From positions 1 to 6,223 of the forward strand of contig JAPLSP010000426.1 in assembly GCA_026398575.1 (NCBI GenBank): 6,223 bases of DNA, written 5' to 3'. Source of the DNA: Candidatus Sumerlaeota bacterium. GTDB lineage: Bacteria; Sumerlaeota; Sumerlaeia; JADFCT01. The translations under genes were made by a program, and so were the position numbers. This document shows, piece by piece, positions 1 through 6,153 of the stretch (the stretch's first letter is position 1; each line of letters begins with the position of its first letter). The notes under the pieces were generated by a model. That model saw only the letters and a program-made list of their open reading frames with translations. It searched no databases and had not been told where the DNA came from.

Positions 1-110
1 AAGTCGCCAAGTACACTTATGAGATGATTCCTATGGACCACAAAAAAATCCAGCCGGACGAGAAGGTGGCCAAGCTGATTGATGAACAAGATCGAAAATG
101 GCGGCCGTGA
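1..110 (+). CDS. C-terminal end of an upstream gene (partial), possibly a metallophosphoesterase
   Basis: Reading from base 3, an open frame gives 35 codons up to a TGA at 108-110. The start lies outside the window. The tail is hydrophilic and rich in Lys, Asp and Glu, with VAKYTYEMIPMD near its beginning and KVAKLIDEQDRKWRP at the end. The pattern 'Y-E-M-I-P-M-D ... I-x-P-D-x-K-V-A-K-L-I' resembles the segment that closes the catalytic domain of secreted metallophosphoesterase/5'-nucleotidase proteins, where a 'yeLipvD..I.pDp.va.lv' pattern is common. This is a weak resemblance recalled from the family and is not decisive. That a gene ends here is much surer than its function. The gene lies 135 nt upstream of the peptidase gene on the same strand, and the latter has its own promoter, so the two need not be co-transcribed. 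Confidence 0.65.
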   Translation, partial: VAKYTYEMIPMDHKKIQPDEKVAKLIDEQDRKWRP

Positions 111-178
111 TTTGGAATCAGAACACTTGGGCTTATTCGTCATACTCCAAAAGCAAGGCGCCGTTTCGGCATTCCCGC

Positions 179-207
179 TTGACGGCGGCGCTTCACAGGA
201 TGATAAT
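179..207 (+). promoter_or_regulatory. Probable sigma70-type promoter of the peptidase gene
   Basis: A TTGACG box at 179-184 matches the -35 consensus at five of six positions. A GATAAT box at 202-207 matches the -10 consensus at five of six, and the spacer is the ideal 17 nt. The start of transcription should fall near 213-216, leaving a leader of about 30 nt before the ATG at 246. The region around the -10 box is clearly AT-richer than the flanking coding DNA. An overlapping TAATAT at 204-209 could serve as an alternative -10. The call rests on consensus only, and sigma specificity in this host is unknown. Confidence 0.65.
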
Positions 208-233
208 ATCTTAATATACATTCAAAAATAACC

Positions 234-237
234 AGGA
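234..237 (+). promoter_or_regulatory. Ribosome binding site of the peptidase gene
   Basis: AGGA is followed by an 8-nt A-rich spacer before the ATG at 246. This spacing is near ideal and supports 246 as the start. The start also gives a signal peptide that begins immediately with basic residues. Confidence 0.7.
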
Positions 238-245
238 AAAAAACT

Positions 246-3200
246 ATGAGACATGTCGCCGTTCGTTTGCGTTGGATATTCGCGCTGATAGCGGGGATCG
301 CTTTGCTTGCGCCCGGGCAGCCCGCCCGGGCGCAACTGGATCAGACCGATCTCGCCGTCCTGCAGCTGCAAGGCCTGGACGAAAAATGGACCTTTGAGGT
401 CGGCGAAAATTCCGCCACCACGCAAACGATGGATCAGCTCTGCGGCATGCGGGCGCCGGATGGATGGCAGTCCATGGCGCCCTATGAAGGCGAGGTCTTG
501 CGGGCGACGGCCCTGCCGAACAAATACGACTGGCGCGATTATAACGGCGTCACGCCCATCCGCAACCAGGGCGGCTGCGGCAGCTGCTGGGCCTTCAGCA
601 CGGTCGCCCCCTTGGAATGCGCCATCAAAATCAAGACCGGCGCCTCGGTGAATTTGTCCGAGCAATGGCTGGTCAGCTGCAACCGGGATGGATGGGGATG
701 CGGCGGCGGATGGAATGCCCACGATTATCACCTGAGCAAAAAGGACGACTGCGCCGGAAACGGCGCGGTGCTGGAATCGGCTTTCCCCTACCAGGCCAAA
801 GACGTGGCCTGCGATTGTCCCTACCTGCACAGCTACTGGATTCAATCCTGGAAATACATCGGCGGCGGCAGCTCGATTCCCAGTCCGGATGCAATCAAGC
901 AGGCGATCCAGACTTACGGGCCGGTGGCCTGTTCGGTCACGGTGGACGGCGCATTTCAAGCCTATAAGAGCGGCGTCTTCAACTCCAGCGCCTCCGGCGA
1001 CATCAATCACGGCGTGGCCCTGGTGGGCTGGGACGATACGCAGGGCAAAAGCGGCGTCTGGATTATGCGCAATTCCTGGGGAACCGGCTGGGGCGAAAGC
1101 GGCTACATGCGCATTGAATATGGATGCTCCAAAATCGGCTTCGCCGCCAATTACGTCGTTTTTGTGGATACGCCGCCGCCCGTCCGCACGCTGACCGTCG
1201 CTTCCGCAACGCCCAACAGCGGCGTCTCGATTACCGTGTCGCCCGCCGACAAAAACGGCGCCACCAACGGGACCACGCAATTCACGCGCCGCTACGACAA
1301 CGGCGACATGGTGACCCTGACGGCGCCGGCGATGGCGGCAGACGGCTCCGATTTTCAGAAGTGGCAGAAAGACGGCGCCAACTTCACGGGAAACACCAAC
1401 CGTTCCGTCCAGATTCAGATGGACCTGAGCCACACCTTGACGGCGATTTATTATAACCAGCCGCGCACCCTCACAGTGGCCTCGTCCGATTCGCTCAGCG
1501 GCGTCTCCATCACGGTCAGCCCGGCCGACAAGACCGGCGCCGCCAACGGGACCACGCAATTTACGCGGATATACAACAACCTGACGACGGTGACGCTGAC
1601 GGCGCCGCTGACGTGGGGCGCGACGCGCTCCTTCCTTAAATGGCAGAAGGACGGGGCGAACTTCACCAACAACACTCAGGCCGCGGTTGTGGTTACGATG
1701 AGCGCGAATCATGCGATGACGGCGATCTATCAACCGACGCCGCGCACGCTGACGGTGGCTTCGACCAATCCCGACGCGGGCGTGACGATCACAGCCGCGC
1801 CTCCGGATAGCGCGGGCGCCGGCAATGGCCAAACGGGATTCACGCGGACGTACGGCCATGGGACGCTGGTGACGCTGACGGCGCCGCCGACGGCGCTCGC
1901 GGGCGGGCGGACTTTCAGCAAATGGCTGCGCGGCGGCGTGGATTTCAGTGGCAATGGGCAGAAGACGGTTCGCGTAACGATGAATGCCGATTACAAGATG
2001 ACCGCCGTTTATCTCCCGACGCTGCGCTCGGTGGCTGTGGCCTCATCCAATCCCGCCGTCGGCGTCCCGGTGACGCTCAGTCCTGCCGACAAATCCGGCG
2101 GCGGCGGTGGCGCCACTCCGTTTGCGCGCGTCTTTGACGATGGAACGCGTCTGACCATCGGCGCGCCTGTCATGTTGGACGGGAAGGTATTTGCCAAATG
2201 GCTGCTTGGAGGCGCGACATTGAGCGGCCAAGCCGTTGCGCAATGGGCGGTGGACGCCAATAGCACACTGACGGCGGTTTACCAGACGCCCGATCGAACC
2301 TGCTGGACGCTGTCGGTTTCGGCGGCCATTTACGGCGCCGCCGCGCCGATCGCCGTCGCGCCGGCGGATTACTGCGGCGCAGCGGGCGGCGTTACGCCCT
2401 TTGCGCGAGCCTATCGCGCCGGGGACAGCGTTACGCTCACCGCGCCCGCCACATGCGACGCGAGCGGAATCGCCTATCGCTTCAAAACCTGGATGCTGGA
2501 CGGCGCGATCCTGACCGACAACCTGGACGCCACCGTGACCATGAATGCCGCCCATTCGATTCAAGCGCTCTTTGAGCCCCTTCTGCCGCAGGGCGAGGCG
2601 ATGCTGCTGGTGGCTTCGATCAATCCGGGCAGCGGCGTACCGATCGCGCTGGACGTCGCGGATAAGATCGGCGCCAGCGACGGCATGACGCCGTTCAACC
2701 GGACCTATGACGTCACGCCGCGCTTGGCCGTTTCGCTGACGGCGCCGGTCAAAGCCGGCGGCAATCAGTTCTTCAGCAAGTGGCTGCTCGACGGCGGCGA
2801 CTTCCTCGGCGCCGACCGGCAAACCGTCAAGATCCCGTTGGGCGCCAGCCACATCGTTTCGGCGGTTTACGACACGCGAAGCACTTGTTCGCTCATCGCG
2901 GATTCGGCCGATCCGGATGCGGGCGTCGCCATCGCCGTTTCGCTCGCCGACCTTAACGGCGCACAGGACGGCCTTACGGATTTGCGGCGCATTTATGACG
3001 TCGGCTCTACTGTGACGCTGACGGCGCCGCCGTCCGCCGACAAAGGCGGCCAGCCTTACGCCTTCTATAAATGGCTGCGTGACGGCAAGGACTTGGACGC
3101 CCCGACGACCTGCGAAATCAGCGTCGTCTTGACCGAAGACGCCACCTTCACCGCCGTTTACGCCGGCAATTGGTATGAAGATTATATCATCGCCTATTCC

Positions 3201-4493
3201 GACGCGCTGCCGAACCATAAATTCCGCTATCAGATGGGGCATCCGAAGTACGGTGTTCCGCCCGCCGGCATCGTCACCGCGGGCGAAGGCATCGTCCTGC
3301 CTTACCAAGACTCAGGGCCTGCCGGCGCCCTTTCGGTGACGCCCAACCGCAAGGCGCTGCAAGGGCGCGCGCCGCGCACGATTCCCCAGATCATGACGGC
3401 GGGGAGCTTCGGCCGCGCGTTTATCGCGGCGAACGTGGCGCGCAAATACGCCGGCGCTATCGAGGCCGCGGGCGTTATCAAGTCTCTTTCGATGATCGGC
3501 GGCTGCGCGATGGACGTTCGCGCGACGGAAATCGGCTCGTTACGGATGACCGCCCCGCAGGCTCATGGAAATTATCTGACGGCAATCCATACCTCGCCGC
3601 CCGAATATCCGGCGCCAGCCAACGGCCGGCGGTTCCTCACGGCGAATATCTCGCTGGCAGGCGTGGCGCTTGCCGAGTTGGACGCTCCGTATCAGCCCGT
3701 TTGCCTCCTGGCGCAGACCAAGCGTTACGGCGGTAGCAATCCAATGATCCTTCCGAGCAGCCTTGGCCTGACCACAACCAGCCTGCGCGCCGCCATCGCG
3801 CGCAAAATAACCATGATCGGCGGCGAAATAGACTTTGGCGAGATCTCGTCGCAATTGCCTGCCGACGCCTCGCAGTCATGCTATCCGAGCGGCAAAGACG
3901 TTTCCATCCTGGCGCGCCTGCTGACCTTGGGCGCTTCCACCTATCCGGCGCACGTCCGCGCGCGCGAAATCAACGTCGAGGCAGGACTGCGCTTGAGCGT
4001 CCTGGGAGGCGACATCGCGGGCGACGCCGCCGCCATCGGCCAGGCCTTCCCCGCGCGCATCGTTGCCGGCGGAAGGATTTATGGCGTCTCAGCCCTGCCG
4101 GACCGCAAATCAGGAATCGGCGGCTATCTCGGTTGGCGTCCTGAGGCGGGAGCGGCCGGCGCGCAGATTCCCCCTGCGATCGCCCTGGTCGCCGGCGCGG
4201 GCGCGCCAGTCGGCGCAGTGTGCGACATCGCCAATGTCAACGGCGCGGCAGGCGCAAACGCCTGGTTCTATGCCGGCGCCGCGCCTGTGGCCTGCGATCC
4301 TTGTCTGGCGCCGCAAGCGGTTTATGCGGGCAAACTGTCTCTCCTGACAAAAACCAGAGAACCCGGCGCCATCCGCGGCGCGGCCTTCGTCGCCAAGGAC
4401 GTCGAACAAGACTTGGTATTGCGCTTGCGGGCGCTGAGAGACGTCGTCAGCCCCGATTTCCAGGTGAACGGCAAGAAGCTCAGCGAGTGGTAG
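246..4493 (+). CDS. Secreted papain-like (C1A) cysteine peptidase with seven InlB-type repeats and an unassigned C-terminal region
   Basis: This 1415-residue protein should be exported and cut peptide bonds outside the cytoplasm. Residues 1-29 form a signal peptide: basic MRHVAVRLR, a hydrophobic core and a likely cut after A-R-A at 29. Residues 30 to about 91 are a short propeptide with no ERFNIN helix pattern. It carries KWTFEVGENSA and LCG, as seen in some bacterial C1A enzymes. The peptidase domain is about 92-305. Gln108 (oxyanion hole) and Cys114 lie in NQGGCGSCWAFS, His255 in INHGVALVGW and Asn276 in RNSWGTGWGESGY. All catalytic residues are present, and the Gln-Cys spacing equals that of papain. 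Cys111, Cys145, Cys152 (SEQWLVSC, GCGGG) and Cys189 or Cys191 fit the usual disulphides. Residues 314-972 are seven beta-rich repeats. Residues 973-1415 match nothing I recognise. The protein ends in VNGKKLSEW, with no LPXTG, PEP-CTERM or membrane anchor. Family papain enzymes are usually far shorter, so the repeats probably act as a stalk or binding region. The peptidase call is sure; substrate and C-terminal role are unknown. Confidence 0.95.
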   Translation: MRHVAVRLRWIFALIAGIALLAPGQPARAQLDQTDLAVLQLQGLDEKWTFEVGENSATTQTMDQLCGMRAPDGWQSMAPYEGEVLRATALPNKYDWRDYNGVTPIRNQGGCGSCWAFSTVAPLECAIKIKTGASVNLSEQWLVSCNRDGWGCGGGWNAHDYHLSKKDDCAGNGAVLESAFPYQAKDVACDCPYLHSYWIQSWKYIGGGSSIPSPDAIKQAIQTYGPVACSVTVDGAFQAYKSGVFNSSASGDINHGVALVGWDDTQGKSGVWIMRNSWGTGWGESGYMRIEYGCSKIGFAANYVVFVDTPPPVRTLTVASATPNSGVSITVSPADKNGATNGTTQFTRRYDNGDMVTLTAPAMAADGSDFQKWQKDGANFTGNTNRSVQIQMDLSHTLTAIYYNQPRTLTVASSDSLSGVSITVSPADKTGAANGTTQFTRIYNNLTTVTLTAPLTWGATRSFLKWQKDGANFTNNTQAAVVVTMSANHAMTAIYQPTPRTLTVASTNPDAGVTITAAPPDSAGAGNGQTGFTRTYGHGTLVTLTAPPTALAGGRTFSKWLRGGVDFSGNGQKTVRVTMNADYKMTAVYLPTLRSVAVASSNPAVGVPVTLSPADKSGGGGGATPFARVFDDGTRLTIGAPVMLDGKVFAKWLLGGATLSGQAVAQWAVDANSTLTAVYQTPDRTCWTLSVSAAIYGAAAPIAVAPADYCGAAGGVTPFARAYRAGDSVTLTAPATCDASGIAYRFKTWMLDGAILTDNLDATVTMNAAHSIQALFEPLLPQGEAMLLVASINPGSGVPIALDVADKIGASDGMTPFNRTYDVTPRLAVSLTAPVKAGGNQFFSKWLLDGGDFLGADRQTVKIPLGASHIVSAVYDTRSTCSLIADSADPDAGVAIAVSLADLNGAQDGLTDLRRIYDVGSTVTLTAPPSADKGGQPYAFYKWLRDGKDLDAPTTCEISVVLTEDATFTAVYAGNWYEDYIIAYSDALPNHKFRYQMGHPKYGVPPAGIVTAGEGIVLPYQDSGPAGALSVTPNRKALQGRAPRTIPQIMTAGSFGRAFIAANVARKYAGAIEAAGVIKSLSMIGGCAMDVRATEIGSLRMTAPQAHGNYLTAIHTSPPEYPAPANGRRFLTANISLAGVALAELDAPYQPVCLLAQTKRYGGSNPMILPSSLGLTTTSLRAAIARKITMIGGEIDFGEISSQLPADASQSCYPSGKDVSILARLLTLGASTYPAHVRAREINVEAGLRLSVLGGDIAGDAAAIGQAFPARIVAGGRIYGVSALPDRKSGIGGYLGWRPEAGAAGAQIPPAIALVAGAGAPVGAVCDIANVNGAAGANAWFYAGAAPVACDPCLAPQAVYAGKLSLLTKTREPGAIRGAAFVAKDVEQDLVLRLRALRDVVSPDFQVNGKKLSEW
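1185..3161 (+). repeat. Seven tandem coding repeats (~86-95 residues each), divergent InlB B-repeat type
   Basis: Residues 314-972 of the peptidase consist of seven units, starting at about residues 314, 407, 500, 594, 684, 785 and 878. Each opens with a strand like RTLTVAS, then 'G-V-x-I-x-V-x-P-A-D'. A signature 'D-x-x-G-x-x-x-G-x-T-x-F-x-R-x-Y' follows, then VTLTAP, 'F-x-K-W-x-x-D-G' and a closing 'V-T-M-x-x-x-H-x-x-T-A-V-Y'. The VTLTAP/KW/TM/TAVY frame is that of the divergent InlB B-repeat family, small beta-grasp-like modules common in bacterial surface proteins. Units 1 and 2 are closest, sharing 19 identical bases (1264-1282 and 1543-1561) at a 279-nt offset. Units 4-7 have drifted. 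Units 5 and 7 have gained cysteines (686, 710, 737; 881, 956). The array probably holds the peptidase away from its attachment point or binds a ligand; that role is inferred. Confidence 0.88.
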
Positions 4494-4524
4494 CCGGTCA
4501 AAACAGCTGGACGCATCGCTCGGC

Positions 4525-4558
4525 TACGCCACCCTCTGACGGGGGATTGTGTGGCGTA
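4525..4558. terminator. Perfect 8-bp inverted repeat after the peptidase gene; possible terminator or RNA structure
   Basis: TACGCCAC at 4525-4532 is the exact reverse complement of GTGGCGTA at 4551-4558, with 18 nt between. Inside the loop, CCTC (4533-4536) can pair with GGGG (4541-4544) around TGAC, so the whole element can fold as a nested stem. It begins 32 nt after the peptidase stop codon, where a terminator would be expected. The following bases (TTTCGCATC) contain only a short T run, so it is not a classic Rho-independent terminator. It may be a weak terminator, an mRNA 3' stabiliser or a chance fold. Confidence 0.35.
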
Positions 4559-4735
4559 TTTCGCATCATGGGCGCCCATCAGCAGGAAGTTGAAAAGAAG
4601 ATCCTCTTGCATGCGCCGTTTTTGCCGGCGGGCGCTTTCTTGGACGAGTTTTGCTTTCCCGCCGCGCGCCAACGCCGCAGCGCTGCTGTATTCCCCAACG
4701 TATCGTGTGGCATTCTGGGCAATTTAAGAAAAAAA

Positions 4736-4739
4736 GGAG
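4736..4739 (+). promoter_or_regulatory. Ribosome binding site that fixes the SGNH hydrolase start
   Basis: GGAG within AAAAAAGGAGA is followed by 7 nt and then the ATG at 4747. This strong match decides between three in-frame ATGs. The one at 4651 has no such site and would place an arginine-rich stretch before the signal peptide. The one at 4801 (M-P-R-V-T-T) has only a weak GCGGAA upstream, though it would give a more compact signal peptide. Confidence 0.8.
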
Positions 4740-4746
4740 AGCACAG

Positions 4747-6075
4747 ATGCATGAGGTTAACTGTAAACGGACGAATGCGCGCCAAGGATGGATTGCGGAA
4801 ATGCCGAGGGTCACGACGCTTGTGGCGGGCGTTTGCGCGCTCCTAGCCATTCTATCATCGTGCGTGGCGCGAGCGGCTGAAAAAGCGGAACTCAAACCGG
4901 GCGCGCGTGTCGCGGTCGTTGGCGATTCGATTACCGAGCAAAGACAATACAGCAAATTCATCGAACTTTATCTGACCGTCTGCGTCCCACAATATGACAT
5001 CCATTGCTTCCAGTACGGTTGGAGCGGCGAGAAAGCCGGCGGATTTGCACGCCGGATGGACAATGATCTGCAAGGCTTCAAGCCCACCATCGTCACGCTG
5101 TGCTATGGAATGAACGACGGCGAATATCGCGCTTTCGATGACGCCATCGGCAAGCGATACCAGGACCCCATGAAGGAAATCGTCTCCAAGCTGAAAGCCG
5201 CGGGAACCACCGTGATCGTCGGCGGACCCGGCGCCGTGGACACGAAGTACTTCAAGAAGACCGTCAGCCCCATCGTGTATAATGAGAATCTGGCGAAGTT
5301 ATCCGAGATCGCCAAGAAAATCGCCGCGGAAAACGCCATGCCGCACGCCGACGTGCACGCCGCGCTGATCGCCGCGATGGAAAAAGCCAAGGCAAAGCTG
5401 GGCGAAGACTGCGACGTCTGCGGGCGCGATGGCGTTCATCCCGGCGCCAACGGCCACATCGTCATGGCCTATGCGATTTTGAAGGCGATGAACCTCGATG
5501 GCGAAATCGGAACCATCACAGCGGATATGAAAGGCCAGGTCACGGCCAGCGAAGGGCACAAGGTCCTTTCGTCGTCCGCGAGCAAACTCGAAATCGAGAG
5601 CAAGCGCTATCCATTCTGCTTTTATGGCGATGAAAAAGGCAATTCGACGCGCAGCATCACGCCGTTCGTTCCCTTCAATGAAGACCTGAACCGGCTGACG
5701 CTCGTGGTGAAGAACGGCGATGGCGCGCGCGCCAAAGTCACATGGGGCGCCGACTCGAAAACCTTCACCCGCGAGGCGCTGGAAAAAGGCGTCAATCTGG
5801 CGGCAGAGTTTCCGAGCAATCCTTTCTCCGAATCGTTCTCCAAAGTGGAATCGGCGATTGCGGCCAAGCAGGACCTTGAGACAATGATGATCAAAGACCT
5901 TGTCACGCGCTTCCCTGCGATCCTGAGCCGCACGGACAACGACGCCGAAGTCAAAGCCTCGCTGGACACGCTGCAAAAGCGGTTGATGGCGCGCAACGAG
6001 CAGCTGCGCGCCAAAGCCGTGGAAGCCTTTCAGCCGGTCAAGCACACGATCCAGATCGAAAAGAGCGCGGAATAG
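4747..6075 (+). CDS. Exported SGNH/GDSL-type hydrolase (esterase-like) with C-terminal extension
   Basis: This 442-residue protein belongs to the SGNH hydrolase superfamily, serine esterases and acyl-hydrolases that often deacylate carbohydrates or lipids. All four blocks are present. Block I has the nucleophile Ser61 in V-V-G-D-S-I-T-E (residues 57-64). Block II has Gly94 in YGWSGEKAGG. Block III has Asn123 in YGMND (120-124). Block V has Asp228 and His231 in DGVHPGANGH. The catalytic domain spans about 52-250. Residues 251-442 form an extension: a segment with RYPFCFYGD and PFNEDLNRLTLVVKN, probably beta-rich, then a charged helical tail ending in VKHTIQIEKSAE. Export is indicated by a hydrophobic segment at 25-40 and A-R-A at 41-43. 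L-S-S-C at 36-39 also fits a lipobox, so a lipoprotein anchored at Cys39 is possible. The n-region is unusually long (~20 residues), so M20 (base 4801) remains an alternative start. Tandem placement after the peptidase suggests a shared extracellular setting, but the substrate cannot be read from sequence. Confidence 0.93.
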   Translation: MHEVNCKRTNARQGWIAEMPRVTTLVAGVCALLAILSSCVARAAEKAELKPGARVAVVGDSITEQRQYSKFIELYLTVCVPQYDIHCFQYGWSGEKAGGFARRMDNDLQGFKPTIVTLCYGMNDGEYRAFDDAIGKRYQDPMKEIVSKLKAAGTTVIVGGPGAVDTKYFKKTVSPIVYNENLAKLSEIAKKIAAENAMPHADVHAALIAAMEKAKAKLGEDCDVCGRDGVHPGANGHIVMAYAILKAMNLDGEIGTITADMKGQVTASEGHKVLSSSASKLEIESKRYPFCFYGDEKGNSTRSITPFVPFNEDLNRLTLVVKNGDGARAKVTWGADSKTFTREALEKGVNLAAEFPSNPFSESFSKVESAIAAKQDLETMMIKDLVTRFPAILSRTDNDAEVKASLDTLQKRLMARNEQLRAKAVEAFQPVKHTIQIEKSAE

Positions 6076-6103
6076 CGTCGAACCTTGCTACTCGTATTCG
6101 AAA

Positions 6104-6128
6104 TTGCGATCTCATAAATTTATCGCAA
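6104..6128. terminator. Inverted repeat after the SGNH gene; possible terminator
   Basis: TTGCGAT at 6104-6110 and ATCGCAA at 6122-6128 are exact reverse complements with an 11-nt AT-rich loop, 28 nt past the stop codon at 6073-6075. The position suits a transcription end. The stem is short, however, and is followed by ATGCTGATG rather than a T run. It could equally be a protein-binding dyad upstream of the next gene. Confidence 0.35.
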
Positions 6129-6153
6129 ATGCTGATGCAGGAAGAGTAGTTTC

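Larger units (their letters stand above)
4494..4746. other. Intergenic region between the peptidase and SGNH genes
   Basis: These 253 nt hold no gene I can support. The part near the peptidase stop contains the 4525-4558 inverted repeat and a 12-bp palindrome, ATGGGCGCCCAT, at 4568-4579. A small hairpin, CGCCG with CGGCG around a T-rich loop, lies near 4614-4630. A TTGAAA at 4590-4595 resembles a -35 box, but no -10 box sits at a proper distance. The final ~25 nt are purine-rich and contain the ribosome binding site of the next gene. Open frames cross this stretch only as extensions of neighbouring coding frames. Confidence 0.6.

Noticed and set aside
158..191. GCGCCG / CGGCGC inverted repeat overlapping the -35 box
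   Set aside because: Only 6 bp with a 22-nt loop in GC-rich DNA, so it is expected by chance; not strong enough to call an operator or terminator.
222..1859. Long open frame on the - strand (545 codons) opposite the peptidase and first repeats
   Set aside because: Its translation is dominated by Arg, Ala, Gly and His with no domain, signal peptide or motif. It mirrors a clearly real + strand gene and arises from the GC-rich codon use of that gene.
1185..3161. Repeats as a possible CRISPR array or minisatellite
   Set aside because: The repeat unit is ~260-285 nt, in frame, protein-level conserved and without short identical repeats separated by unique spacers.
2043..3308. Second long - strand open frame (421 codons) opposite repeats 4-7
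   Set aside because: Same reasons: biased composition, pseudo-periodic from the repeats on the other strand, and no sensible start context.
4568..4579. 12-bp palindrome ATGGGCGCCCAT
   Set aside because: Perfect, but single, without spacing to any promoter element and in GC-rich sequence; noted as part of the gap but not called a regulator site.
4651..4746. Upstream in-frame start for the SGNH hydrolase
   Set aside because: It would add 32 residues rich in Arg and Cys before the signal peptide and run through the strong GGAG ribosome binding site at 4736-4739.
4220..4846. + strand frame crossing the peptidase end, the gap and the SGNH start
   Set aside because: It is an out-of-frame extension of the peptidase coding region; the product is Arg-rich and lacks motifs, and it overlaps both real genes.
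5299..6045. - strand open frame (248 codons) opposite the SGNH gene
   Set aside because: It lies wholly inside the SGNH gene, which has all catalytic blocks; the antisense product has no recognisable feature.
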